A DNA stretch of 64,000 nt from an uncultured Christensenellaceae bacterium (GCA_910586675.1 CAJUJO010000004.1:1-64000), one strand, 5' to 3'; positions 1 to 7,458 are shown, counted from the first letter of the stretch. A program made the numbers and translations. Notes: generated by a model not told the origin, from the sequence alone.

Positions 1-39
1 CTTCGCACGAAAGAGGTATTCTTTAAGGGCGCAATATAA
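1..39 (+). CDS. Possible 3' end of a gene entering from the left edge
   Basis: Frame 1 is open from the window edge and ends LRTKEVFFKGAI followed by TAA at 37-39. Only 12 residues are visible, so no function can be given. It lies inside the AT-rich segment that ends at the tRNA-Leu fragment, so it would belong to the putative integrated element. It could equally be a chance open frame. Confidence 0.25.
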   Translation, partial: LRTKEVFFKGAI

Positions 40-107
40 AAAATAAGATTGCAACTTTGCAGATATGGCGATAAGGTTGCAACCATAAATGAAATCTTGA
101 TTTCTTG

Positions 108-140
108 AAATCTCACCTCTATAGGGGGTGGGATTTTTTT
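108..140 (+). terminator. Rho-independent terminator
   Basis: AAATCTCACC pairs imperfectly with GGTGGGATT across a short loop, and a run of seven T follows (134-140). It is well placed to end transcription from the gene entering at the left edge. Confidence 0.5.
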
Positions 141-152
141 GGTGTTTGAAAA

Positions 153-210
153 GGGGAGTTTTGGTCAAATGCCTATCGCTCAACCCCCAAAAATGGGGAG
201 TTTCGGTCAA
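153..210. repeat. Pair of 16-bp direct repeats
   Basis: GGGGAGTTTTGGTCAA (153-168) recurs as GGGGAGTTTCGGTCAA (195-210) with one mismatch and a 42-bp period. Both copies lie between two hairpins in the putative element end. They could be arm-type recombinase sites or remnants of a local duplication; the sequence does not decide. Confidence 0.5.
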
Positions 211-220
211 CACACGCATC

Positions 221-255
221 AAAACGGGAGAAATTCACAAAATTTCTCCCGTTTT
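221..255. terminator. Strong hairpin terminator
   Basis: A perfect 15-bp stem, AAAACGGGAGAAATT (221-235) with AATTTCTCCCGTTTT (241-255), has a 5-nt loop. A- and T-rich flanks would allow termination on either strand. Confidence 0.6.
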
Positions 256-273
256 GTTATGTTTGGGAAGTGA

Positions 274-516
274 TTGGGAATTAGAATTGTATGTGAATGT
301 TCTAACTCATCTGTTGATTGGTCGCAGTTTTGGCCGTCTATGATAGCTACATTTGTCGGATTTGCTTTAGCGCTATTAGGTGAATTTGCTTTTGAAAAAA
401 TCAAATCCTTAGTTGATTCAACAGCATTGTTAAGGTTGGAACGGACAATTAGCAATAACTTGGACAAAAATGGTTGGACCTTCTCGCCCTACTATTTCAG
501 AGTTAGCAATTTATGA
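274..516 (+). CDS. Possible small membrane protein (weak)
   Basis: An 80-residue open frame from a TTG codon overlaps the following methyltransferase gene by 47 bp. It contains one hydrophobic segment (about residues 17-40, MIATFVGFALALLG core), which would fit a single-pass membrane protein. No convincing ribosome-binding site precedes it, and an in-frame ATG at the start of the hydrophobic segment is an alternative start. Overlap with a better-supported gene and the lack of a recognised family make it uncertain; it may be non-coding or a remnant. Confidence 0.25.
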   Translation: MGIRIVCECSNSSVDWSQFWPSMIATFVGFALALLGEFAFEKIKSLVDSTALLRLERTISNNLDKNGWTFSPYYFRVSNL

Positions 517-1177
517 TAAATGGGCGAAACTTGTTCAAAGCAAACTTAATCGACAGTTAAAATTACTTGTCTTAGGTTCTACTCCAGAATTTCGTGATTG
601 GGGCTATGAAAATAATTTTAACATTACTGTTATGGATTGTAATAAAGACTATCACGAAGCTATCTCTCGTGAAATCCGTCATAAATGTATTAAAGAGAAC
701 ATAATAATTGAAAAATGGCAAGATTTAAATGCTGAAAACGAATATGATATTATAATTGGGGATTTGGCAATCGGTAATATTCCTCCTGAAAAGTTACAAG
801 ACTTTATTAAAAGAGTATCGGTTGCGTTAACTGAATACGGATTATTCCTTGGCAAAAGTTTTTATGCAAATAAAACCCATAAGCCATTATCTCCGAAGCA
901 AATTGTTGAAAAATACTACAATGGTTCACCATGTCATCCCTATTCAGCCTTTGTGTATGATTTGACTATGAATTGTATAGATGAAAATAACATGTTGTCT
1001 TTTCCCAAACAATATGCCGTTTTAAAAGAATTAAATAAAAACGGAGTCTTGCGTGATGAAACCTTTTCGTATTTTCAAGACGTAGGATGGGATACAGATA
1101 TGAAGTTTTTGTTCCACGTTCCATATATGAATATGTATTGGCTAATGGCGGACATATTAATAAATCCGCAGGAATAG
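470..1177 (+). CDS. Class I SAM-dependent methyltransferase-like protein
   Basis: The 235-residue protein has a Rossmann-type methyltransferase pattern. A motif-I-like strand and loop (LLVLGSTPEFRDWG, about residues 32-45) is followed by a second strand ending in an acidic residue (NITVMDCNKD) and a motif-IV-like strand (YDIIIGDLAIGNIPP). The substrate is unknown. The glycine-rich loop is degenerate compared with GxGxG enzymes. The gene is AT-rich, unlike everything beyond 2.2 kb, and lies upstream of the tRNA-Leu scar, so I infer it is cargo of an integrated element. No clear Shine-Dalgarno site precedes the ATG; the real start could lie within a few codons. Confidence 0.6.
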   Translation: MVGPSRPTISELAIYDKWAKLVQSKLNRQLKLLVLGSTPEFRDWGYENNFNITVMDCNKDYHEAISREIRHKCIKENIIIEKWQDLNAENEYDIIIGDLAIGNIPPEKLQDFIKRVSVALTEYGLFLGKSFYANKTHKPLSPKQIVEKYYNGSPCHPYSAFVYDLTMNCIDENNMLSFPKQYAVLKELNKNGVLRDETFSYFQDVGWDTDMKFLFHVPYMNMYWLMADILINPQE

Positions 1178-1433
1178 TTGAATTTGATTTGTTACTTGAT
1201 CTTATTAAAAAAATTTATTATCTAAACTAAATTAAAATTCCATAACGGACTTTTACTTTGTGAAAAAAATTGGGAAGTTTTGGGAAGTTGCTGATTTTAT
1301 GGAAATTTTAACAAACGGATAAGTTGTGAAAATATAATAAAATCATTGATTTTGGGGCGTTTTTAGGCGGTTTTCGGCTAAAAATGCCCTTATTTTTGTT
1401 GTTTTGAATAGTAGTGATTTTTGACGCATATGC
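1178..1433. other. AT-rich non-coding end of the putative element
   Basis: No gene is visible. The stretch holds a tandem TGGGAAGTT repeat (1271-1289) and a hairpin of 11 bp with one G-T wobble (1355-1365 with 1379-1389, loop 13). Short repeats next to an attachment core are typical of integrase arm sites, but nothing here proves that. Confidence 0.4.
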
Positions 1434-1488
1434 CTTAAAATCCTTCGATGGAGACATCGTGCCGGTTCAAGTCCGGCTTCGGGCACCA
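1434..1488 (+). tRNA. 3' fragment of tRNA-Leu(UAA), putative attachment site
   Basis: From 1434 the sequence matches a class II tRNA-Leu. An anticodon loop CTTAAAA gives anticodon TAA at 1436-1438, followed by the 3' anticodon arm TCCTT (1441-1445). A long variable arm comes next, CGATG-GAGA-CATCG (1446-1459). The T arm is GCCGG-TTCAAGT-CCGGC (1461-1477), then the acceptor 3' strand TTCGGGC, discriminator A and CCA (1486-1488). The 5' half is absent: 1429-1433 (TATGC) cannot pair with TCCTT, and no D arm or 5' acceptor strand is found. Cutting inside the anticodon loop is the usual outcome when a tyrosine integrase inserts DNA into a tRNA gene, with the intact copy at the far end of the element, here outside the window. 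Confidence 0.8.
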
Positions 1489-1527
1489 CATAGATGCCCC
1501 GTGCTTTGCACGGGGCATCTATGTGGT
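1485..1527. terminator. Perfect 20-bp hairpin overlapping the tRNA CCA end
   Basis: Positions 1485-1504 are perfectly complementary to 1508-1527 with a TTT loop. The 5' arm begins with the ACCA of the tRNA end. It probably terminates tRNA transcription, although no T-tract follows the stem. Confidence 0.55.
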
Positions 1528-1793
1528 AATGTTATTCCTTAGAGAACTGCGTCGAACGAAATTCACGAGAAAAACAACAGGTCAATATTGACATTGGTTC
1601 GCTCCGCCTATAAAAATGGTTGCCCTGAGGCTGTACGAGCGCAAAGCACACAGTATTTCGGTCAGCGGCACCAATCGAAACGTAAGTCGAACTGAGTTTG
1701 ACTTGCATTTTTAATTTTCAAACGTTGAATCGATAAAACGAAAAAGCACAGGAGCAAAAATAAAATATTTTTTGTTAATTTTACTAAGAACAC
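1528..1793. other. Non-coding stretch after the tRNA scar
   Basis: I see no open frame, RNA gene or strong repeat. Base composition is mixed, intermediate between the AT-rich element and the GC-rich chromosome. Confidence 0.4.
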
Positions 1794-1822
1794 TTGATGG
1801 ACGACATTCCGTGTGCTATATT
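1794..1822 (+). promoter_or_regulatory. Sigma-A promoter of the small regulator-like gene
   Basis: The -35 TTGATG (1794-1799) is separated by 17 nt from the -10 TATATT (1817-1822). Transcription would start about 1829, inside a tandem repeat. Confidence 0.6.
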
Positions 1823-1828
1823 AAAAAT

Positions 1829-1856
1829 AGCTAATTGCTACAAGCTAATTGCTACA
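1829..1856. repeat. 14-bp tandem duplication at the predicted transcription start
   Basis: AGCTAATTGCTACA occurs twice head to tail (1829-1842, 1843-1856). It lies between the promoter and the Shine-Dalgarno site of the next gene and could be an operator for it, or a simple slippage duplication. Confidence 0.6.
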
Positions 1857-1880
1857 ATAAAATTTAAGGAGTAAATTAAG

Positions 1881-2147
1881 ATGATGTATTCCAAAAACGA
1901 TTTCGATTTGATTATTTCTTTGGGGCAGGAATTAAAAAGAATGTACGAGAAAGCCAATCGGAACGAGCAGGTCGCAATGATTCACGTGTTTGCCATTAAA
2001 AACGGAAAGACGATTATAGAAAACAACATCAAATCCGTCGATATTATTTAAGCGGCGGGATTGCAGGAATCGTATAAAACGGAAATCAGCAAGGGCGTGA
2101 AGTTATCTAATTACGTTGAATTACAAAAGGATGTAAAGCTCCCGTAA
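1881..2147 (+). pseudogene. Small HTH-like protein gene interrupted by an in-frame TAA
   Basis: An ATG at 1881 follows a good site (AAGGAG, 1866-1871) and opens a 56-residue frame that stops at TAA 2049-2051. The same frame continues without interruption for 31 codons to a second stop at 2145-2147. The continuation (AAGLQESYKTEISKGVKLSN) reads like the recognition part of a helix-turn-helix after DII. A single G-to-T change (GAA to TAA) would explain the break. The intact protein would be about 88 residues, probably a small DNA-binding protein, possibly autoregulatory given the promoter and tandem repeat upstream. I cannot exclude that the 56-residue product is functional or that the base is a sequencing error. 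Confidence 0.6.
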
Positions 2148-2182
2148 CGGCGGCGAAAACGAAAGAATGAGAGGATAAGTTT

Positions 2183-3046
2183 ATGTTGTTGAATCTGGCG
2201 TCTGCGCAGACGGAAATCGTCGCGCAGAGGGTGTTTAATCCGCTCTATATTTATCTCGACACGGTGTTTTTGCTCTTTTTTTGCGGATTTCTGATCTTTC
2301 GCAAAAAATATCTTACCGTGCTGTTTGCTTTGGCGGGCGGCGTGTTGTATATGATTGTCGATTACGGCATTTTTCATCTTCTGCTCCGCACGCGCTCCAT
2401 TGAGGGCGGAGATCTGTTCTGGGTGCTCCTTTGGATGAGCATGAGCTACGGCATTACAAATTTTGCCTGGATTTGGCTTTGGATTTCCAAGGATAAGCAT
2501 TTGTTTGAGTGGTCGCTCCTCATCATGATATGGTGGATCGCGGCGCCCATGATGGCGGCGACGTTTGGCGCGGGGCTGCCGCCCATAAAAATTCAGCGCA
2601 CGACGGGCTCTTATCACGGATATATGGCGCTCATTCTCGTTGCGGGGTATGGCGCGGCGATCGTAAACAATATCGTGCAAAAGGACAAAGAGAAGCGATT
2701 CCCGCTCCTTTGGCTGCTTATTATCGGAATTTTGGTGCAACTCGGCTGGGAATTCTCCCTTTTGATCGGCGGTATCCGCAGCGCGGAATTCGTTTCCTTC
2801 GGGGCTAAGCTGATGACGCTCGTCGTCAATTCTCTGCTCGAAACAAACCTCGGCGCGGTGCCCATCTTCTGCATTTTTGTTCTGATCACGCAGCGGATTA
2901 CGGAAGATCTGAAAAAGCGCGAAAGGGTTTCCTTTACCGAACGGATTCGGGAAATCAATCGTATGCGCGTGCGGGAAGAAACGACTACGTTCCCCGCATC
3001 CGCGGCGGAACAAACGGACGAGGTTTCGGAAAAGAGGGAAGAATAA
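2183..3046 (+). CDS. Polytopic membrane protein of unknown function
   Basis: The 287-residue protein has about seven hydrophobic segments. Examples lie near residues 18-37, 41-62, 74-98 (rich in Trp), 105-125, 145-160, 170-188 and 205-230. A charged cytoplasmic-type tail (KKRERVSFTERIREINRMR onward) follows. No domain is recognised. The Trp-rich helices (MSYGITNFAWIWLWISKDK) and the conserved-looking KIQRTTGSYHG loop suggest an integral membrane family rather than a chance frame. It is preceded by GAGAGGA and is followed by a terminator, so it is probably monocistronic. It might be a sensor or transporter, but nothing in the sequence decides. Confidence 0.75.
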   Translation: MLLNLASAQTEIVAQRVFNPLYIYLDTVFLLFFCGFLIFRKKYLTVLFALAGGVLYMIVDYGIFHLLLRTRSIEGGDLFWVLLWMSMSYGITNFAWIWLWISKDKHLFEWSLLIMIWWIAAPMMAATFGAGLPPIKIQRTTGSYHGYMALILVAGYGAAIVNNIVQKDKEKRFPLLWLLIIGILVQLGWEFSLLIGGIRSAEFVSFGAKLMTLVVNSLLETNLGAVPIFCIFVLITQRITEDLKKRERVSFTERIREINRMRVREETTTFPASAAEQTDEVSEKREE

Positions 3047-3055
3047 CGGAAAAGG

Positions 3056-3079
3056 TAGTCGAAACGCGCGTTTCGGCTA
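3056..3079 (+). terminator. Hairpin after the membrane protein gene
   Basis: TAGTCGAAAC (3056-3065) pairs with GTTTCGGCTA (3070-3079) with one wobble and a GCGC loop; CTATTTGTTT follows. Confidence 0.5.
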
Positions 3080-3164
3080 TCTATTTGTTTGTAAACCGTA
3101 TATAAAATACATTAAGATATACAAGGATTTATTCGATAAATTTTTGTATTATTTGCGGGCGGTA

Positions 3165-3193
3165 TTTACAAGGGAAATTATTCCGTTTATAAT
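3165..3193 (+). promoter_or_regulatory. Sigma-A promoter of the glycerophosphodiesterase gene
   Basis: The -35 TTTACA (3165-3170), 17-nt spacer and -10 TATAAT (3188-3193) place transcription start about 35 nt before the ATG at 3235. Confidence 0.65.
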
Positions 3194-3234
3194 GGGCTTG
3201 CCTTTCAGGCAATAAAGGTAAGGGCGGGCGCGTA

Positions 3235-5055
3235 ATGAAAAAATCTGTGATATGTGCGGCGGGCGCGGTTTTGGCAGCCTGTTCGTTCGGCGGGCTTTCC
3301 GTGCGTGCGGAGGCGCTTTCCGACGGAACCATGACGGAGACGGCGGTGGTAAAGAGCAATCTCGCGGGAGCGCCGACGGTCGTCGCCCGAATCGAGGAAG
3401 AAAAGCAGTTTCCGCTTTCGCCGACGGCGGGACCTTCCAACACAGTTTTGCGGCTCGACGACGATTGCAACGTCGTCGATAAGTCGGGGGCGGAGATAGG
3501 ATCCATTACCGAGGTGTATTCCGACTATCTCGCGGGTGTCGCGATTCCCATTATCGAACTTGAAAGCCAAACGGCGGCGGACAATTTCGTAAGTCTGTGG
3601 AAGAGCGATTTTTCCGTTACCGACGTGGCGGTCATGTCCGCCGACGCGGAGATTTTGGGCGGCGTTCGCGCAGAGCTCCCCTCCATCCGCGGGATATACG
3701 ATTGTACGGGCAAGGGAGTCTTTGCCGTTGACGCGGCGCGGTACGAAGCGGTCGAAACGGCGACTCTTGCTATGGCGAACGTCGTTCTCCTTTCCGAAGC
3801 GCAGGCGACGGCGGAGAACGTAACCTATTTTCAGCACCGCTTTAAGACGGTTTGGGCGGAGTTGTCCGAAGAAAACGAGGGCGATTCATTCGCCGTACAA
3901 AATATGGTATCTTCGGGCGCGTACGGAATTGTCGCCAAGAATTACAAAGCCGTTTACGACGCTTACAAGGCGTACCCCAAAAAGTCGGTCGCGCGGACTT
4001 CAGTCAATATCGCGCACCGCGGGCTCCCCATGACGCGCGCGGAAAACTCCCTTGCGGGAGCGAAGGCGGCGGTCGAGGCGGGCGCGACGCATATCGAAAT
4101 CGACGTGCAGCTTTCCAAGGATAAGCAAGCCGTCGTCATGCATGACGGCACGATCGACAGGACGACGGACGGCTCGGGTACCATCTCTTCCATGACGCTG
4201 GAAGAGATTCGGCAGTATCATATCACAAAGACGATGGGGAAAGTCCCGGTCGATCCCGAACCTATCCCGACGGCGGAGGACTTTTTCCGCGAATTCGACG
4301 GAACGGGCGTTATCATCGTTTTGGAAATCAAGACGGGCGACAGCGGAATTTTCGAGGCGCTCCGTCCCGCGGTAGAGGAATATTCCTTCTGGGATCAGCT
4401 CGTGTTCATCTCGTTCAATCAGGGAATTCTTGCGGAGGCGCATAAGCAAATGCCGCAGGTTCCCGCGGCTTCGCTTGCCGGTTTTGCGCAGAACGATTTC
4501 GCGCAGAACGTGCCCAAATACAACGCGATGAACGCTGTCGTGGACGCGACCGCGGGCGACATGACCGATACCGACTATTACGACAGAATGATGAAAGACC
4601 GCGGCTACATGAGCTTTTTCTGGACGTACGGCGTGGCGCAGGACTGCGTTTTGGCGCAGTCGAAGGGCGTTTACGGGCTTACCAACAACGCCGCCGATAC
4701 CTTCGGCAAAGAGCGGATCGCGCGCGTGCGCGGGAAAGAGGGGCAAAGCATCGAAAGATCGTCGCTTGCGGAAGGGCAGGTAAGGTTGGAGATAGAAACG
4801 TACGCGGGAAAAAGGAGCGAAGTCAACGGACGCGTGTTTTCCGTAAAGGACTGCGGGGAATACGCAGAGGTCATCGCTTATTATACCGAGGCGGAGGACT
4901 TGCTGTTTACGCGTGCATTTCGCGTGGATTATGCAGCGGAGCAGGGCGGGCAGACGGGCGCAGGCGGTTGCGGCTCCTCTCTCGCGCTCGGCGGTGGCGG
5001 CGCGCTCCTGCTTGCGGGCGCGGCATGCCTTGTCTTAAAAAAGAGAAAAAAATAA
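3235..5055 (+). CDS. Secreted glycerophosphodiester phosphodiesterase with C-terminal anchor
   Basis: This 606-residue exported protein hydrolyses glycerophosphodiesters or a related phosphodiester at the cell surface, judging from its GDPD domain (about residues 255-495). Catalytic and metal residues are visible: HRG (H261), E288 and D290 in HIEIDVQLSKD, and HDGTIDRTTDGSG (H303). A signal peptide (residues 1-25) precedes about 230 residues that look like a degenerate TIM-barrel half and lack these residues. The C-terminus reads GAGGCGSS, then a hydrophobic Ala/Gly/Leu stretch, then KKRKK. This resembles a sorting tail and is shared in form with two other proteins here. It has its own promoter. 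Substrate is inferred from family only; teichoic-acid-type polymers are a possibility. Confidence 0.85.
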   Translation: MKKSVICAAGAVLAACSFGGLSVRAEALSDGTMTETAVVKSNLAGAPTVVARIEEEKQFPLSPTAGPSNTVLRLDDDCNVVDKSGAEIGSITEVYSDYLAGVAIPIIELESQTAADNFVSLWKSDFSVTDVAVMSADAEILGGVRAELPSIRGIYDCTGKGVFAVDAARYEAVETATLAMANVVLLSEAQATAENVTYFQHRFKTVWAELSEENEGDSFAVQNMVSSGAYGIVAKNYKAVYDAYKAYPKKSVARTSVNIAHRGLPMTRAENSLAGAKAAVEAGATHIEIDVQLSKDKQAVVMHDGTIDRTTDGSGTISSMTLEEIRQYHITKTMGKVPVDPEPIPTAEDFFREFDGTGVIIVLEIKTGDSGIFEALRPAVEEYSFWDQLVFISFNQGILAEAHKQMPQVPAASLAGFAQNDFAQNVPKYNAMNAVVDATAGDMTDTDYYDRMMKDRGYMSFFWTYGVAQDCVLAQSKGVYGLTNNAADTFGKERIARVRGKEGQSIERSSLAEGQVRLEIETYAGKRSEVNGRVFSVKDCGEYAEVIAYYTEAEDLLFTRAFRVDYAAEQGGQTGAGGCGSSLALGGGGALLLAGAACLVLKKRKK

Positions 5056-5073
5056 GGGTTTTATTTATCGGAT

Positions 5074-5100
5074 GAAACGGGGAAAAATATCGTCCGTTTC
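5074..5100. terminator. Weak hairpin between 5055 and 5179
   Basis: GAAACGG (5074-5080) pairs with CCGTTTC (5094-5100). A TATAAT at 5104-5109 could be the -10 element for the following esterase gene, but no -35 is recognisable. Confidence 0.3.
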
Positions 5101-5178
5101 GGCTATAATAACATAAATTTTTGGAGTTTTTCTGCCGTTTTCGGGAATGAATATCGCGTAAATATCGGAGGTAAAGTC

Positions 5179-6288
5179 ATGATGGACGAACGCAACATAG
5201 AAGAGCGAAGAAAGCGCCTTGTACCCCTATGGGAAGGGAATACCGTTTACGCGGAGAGCATTTTCGTATTGGAAAATTTTCTCGGCGAAATCCGCCCCTT
5301 TCGGCTCGCATATCCGATCGAAAAGATCATATCCGTAACGAGCGCGGATTTTTCCGTGCGTTACGAGGAGGGGAAGGACTTTTGCGTGAACGAATACGGA
5401 GAGTTGGAAATCATCCGTGGCGCCATTCCGTATCTGCAATGGAAGGACTACCGCCTGCCCGCGTTCGATCCCGAAAATTGGGAGAACATGGCTTCGGCGG
5501 ACGGCTTGGGCGCCTATAAGACGGGCGATTTGTTTTCCGACCGCGAGGGCATGCGCGCCTGGCAGCTTGCCGTGAGCTATACGCACGCGGAGAGCGCGCT
5601 GTACGACGTTACGGCGGGCAAGCGCGGCAAATTCGCGCGCTTCCTCGAAAAGCTGGAAAAAGAACGCGGCGCGCGCGTTGCGAGCTACGGCGACAGCATC
5701 ACGTACGGCTGGGCGGCAAGCGGCATGCAGGACATCCGGAAACCGCCCTATTGCGAGAAGTATGCCGATATGATTGTCGGCGCGCTGGAAGAGAAATTCG
5801 GCGCGAAGATAGAGCACGTCAACTTTTCCGTGAGCGGCAAGTGCGCCGATTGGGCGGCGGAGGAGGAAAACGTCAAGCCCGTCGCCGATTTTAAGCCCGA
5901 TTTGGTTATTCTCGCGTTCGGCATGAACGATGCGGGCGGCTTCCGTCCCCGAACGTTTGCGGAAAATATCAGAAAAATCATCGCAGCGATTCGCGCCGAA
6001 CAGCCGCAAGCGGAATTTTTGCTCGTGTCTCCTATCGTGCCTAATCCGACGGTGGCGTTCACGGCGGGTTCTTCCATCGAGCGCTATCACGGCGAATATC
6101 CCCGCGCCTTCGAGGAGATCGAGCGCGCGGAAAGGGGTGTTGGCTATGCGAACGTTACCGCCGTTCACAGAATATTGTTGGAGCGCAAGTCCTTGCAGGA
6201 CACCCTTTCCAATAACGTCAACCACCCCAACGACTTCATGCACGGCATTTACGCGCAAGTCGCGCTCAAAACGCTTTTGGACGAATAA
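5179..6288 (+). CDS. SGNH/GDSL hydrolase, probable carbohydrate esterase
   Basis: The 369-residue protein has no signal peptide. An N-terminal beta-rich region (residues 1-150) resembles the accessory domain of two-domain carbohydrate esterases. The SGNH hydrolase domain follows: block I GDSITYG (nucleophile S173), block III GMND (N250) and a C-terminal NHPND (H349) as catalytic histidine. It probably removes acetyl or similar esters from sugars in the cytoplasm. The start follows GGAGG (5168-5172), and the gene is closed by a strong bidirectional terminator shared with the convergent AraC gene. The exact substrate is not readable. Confidence 0.8.
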   Translation: MMDERNIEERRKRLVPLWEGNTVYAESIFVLENFLGEIRPFRLAYPIEKIISVTSADFSVRYEEGKDFCVNEYGELEIIRGAIPYLQWKDYRLPAFDPENWENMASADGLGAYKTGDLFSDREGMRAWQLAVSYTHAESALYDVTAGKRGKFARFLEKLEKERGARVASYGDSITYGWAASGMQDIRKPPYCEKYADMIVGALEEKFGAKIEHVNFSVSGKCADWAAEEENVKPVADFKPDLVILAFGMNDAGGFRPRTFAENIRKIIAAIRAEQPQAEFLLVSPIVPNPTVAFTAGSSIERYHGEYPRAFEEIERAERGVGYANVTAVHRILLERKSLQDTLSNNVNHPNDFMHGIYAQVALKTLLDE

Positions 6289-6327
6289 GAACACACGGAT
6301 GTTTCATTTTTCCTTCCTTTTTTGAAG

Positions 6328-6357
6328 AGCCGCCGCACCCGATCGGGTGCGGCGGCT
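6328..6357. terminator. Bidirectional terminator between convergent genes
   Basis: A perfect dyad AGCCGCCGCACCC / GGGTGCGGCGGCT around GATC is followed by TTTT on the plus strand and AAAA-rich sequence upstream. It serves the esterase and the AraC regulator. Confidence 0.8.
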
Positions 6358-6373
6358 TTTCGCATATAAACGG

Positions 6374-7423
6374 TCAGTATTCGAGCAGCTTTTTGGATTT
6401 TGATTTCAAATTTTTCTTGTAAAAGGAGTGCCGGAAATCCTCCTCGCTGAGCAGGAAGTCCTCTTCCTTGATGCGTACGGCGATGGAGCTGTATTGCGGG
6501 GAGTCGTAGTCCACCTCGTCGTTCTGGAAGACCTTGCGGCAGGCGGAAGGGGGCATTTGCAGCGCTTTATTGAATTCGTGCACCATCTGCGCATAGGAGG
6601 GGAATCCCACCTGCCGCGCGATTTCGGCGACGGAATAGCTCGTGTCCCGCAGCAGGCGCAGGCTCTTGGAAATGCGCATTTCGTTCACCGTCTGAACGAT
6701 GGTCTTTCCCGTATATTTTTTGAATTGCGCCGCAATATAAGATTTGTGGTAGCCTACCGCTTCGGCGATGTCGTCGAGGGTGATTTTTTGGTTTAAGTGG
6801 TGTTTGATATAGAGTTGTATCTTGCGCACATAATGCATGTTGTTCTGTTCGAGCAGGGTAAGGCTCCGCGCGATTTCCATGAACAGAAGAAAGATATGCG
6901 CGCGCACGCAGCCCGCGTCCTCTACGCCGACCGTCGGTTTCATCATGTTGGAAATAAGTTCGCGGAAGGCGTAATCGATGCGGGAAAGGTTTGGGATGAT
7001 CATATAGCCCGTTTTGGTTGCCGCAAGCGTTTTCAAACTCGTCTGGTCGATGAGCGCGTTATAGTTGACGGGCAGGATGCGGTTTACGCGGAAGGGGTCG
7101 TATTTGGCGCTCTCGCACGGCTGCATTTCCACATTGTAAATAATCACCTCCTCTTCGTCGATCACGAGGCGGTGGAAGAGGTAGGCGTCGAGAAAAATCA
7201 GTTCCCCCTGATGCACCGTTACGGTAAAAATTTCCGAAGCGTTTTCGGGAGAAGTTCCCTGCGGCACGACTTCCAATCGGAAATTTCCCTTACTCGCGTA
7301 CATAAGTTCGAAATACACGTGGTTGTGCATTCCCATGTAGAACGAGGGGGTGAATTTTTTGATGTAGCACGCCATAGGCTCCAATTCGCGGCTGCCTACG
7401 TCCTTGAAATGCAACTCTTTCAT
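6374..7423 (-). CDS. AraC-family transcriptional regulator
   Basis: This 349-residue one-component regulator has an N-terminal cupin-like ligand domain (residues 1-165, with the HNHVYFELMYASKGN motif typical of AraC sugar sensors). The C-terminal double helix-turn-helix (about residues 205-305) has a first HTH around ITLDDIAEAVGYHKSYIAAQ and a second with YSVAEIARQVGFPSYAQMV. About 45 charged residues trail the DNA-binding domain. It is divergent from the LamG/importer operon starting at 7660 and is the likely local regulator of it; that link is inference. Its predicted promoter (-10 at 7430-7435) is so close to the ATG that the message may be leaderless. A start at M17, after GGAG, is an alternative. 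Confidence 0.9.
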   Translation of the reverse strand: MKELHFKDVGSRELEPMACYIKKFTPSFYMGMHNHVYFELMYASKGNFRLEVVPQGTSPENASEIFTVTVHQGELIFLDAYLFHRLVIDEEEVIIYNVEMQPCESAKYDPFRVNRILPVNYNALIDQTSLKTLAATKTGYMIIPNLSRIDYAFRELISNMMKPTVGVEDAGCVRAHIFLLFMEIARSLTLLEQNNMHYVRKIQLYIKHHLNQKITLDDIAEAVGYHKSYIAAQFKKYTGKTIVQTVNEMRISKSLRLLRDTSYSVAEIARQVGFPSYAQMVHEFNKALQMPPSACRKVFQNDEVDYDSPQYSSIAVRIKEEDFLLSEEDFRHSFYKKNLKSKSKKLLEY

Positions 7424-7429
7424 GATTTT

Positions 7430-7458
7430 ATTCTAACACGGCGGAGCGGAAAATTCAA
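7430..7458 (-). promoter_or_regulatory. Promoter of the AraC gene, possibly leaderless
   Basis: On the minus strand TTGAAT (7453-7458), a 17-nt spacer and TAGAAT (7430-7435) are followed by AAAATC and then ATG. Transcription would start about the A of the start codon. No Shine-Dalgarno site precedes the ATG. Confidence 0.5.

Noticed and set aside
153..210. Start of a CRISPR array
   Set aside because: Only two copies, unequal flanks, and no cas genes in the window.
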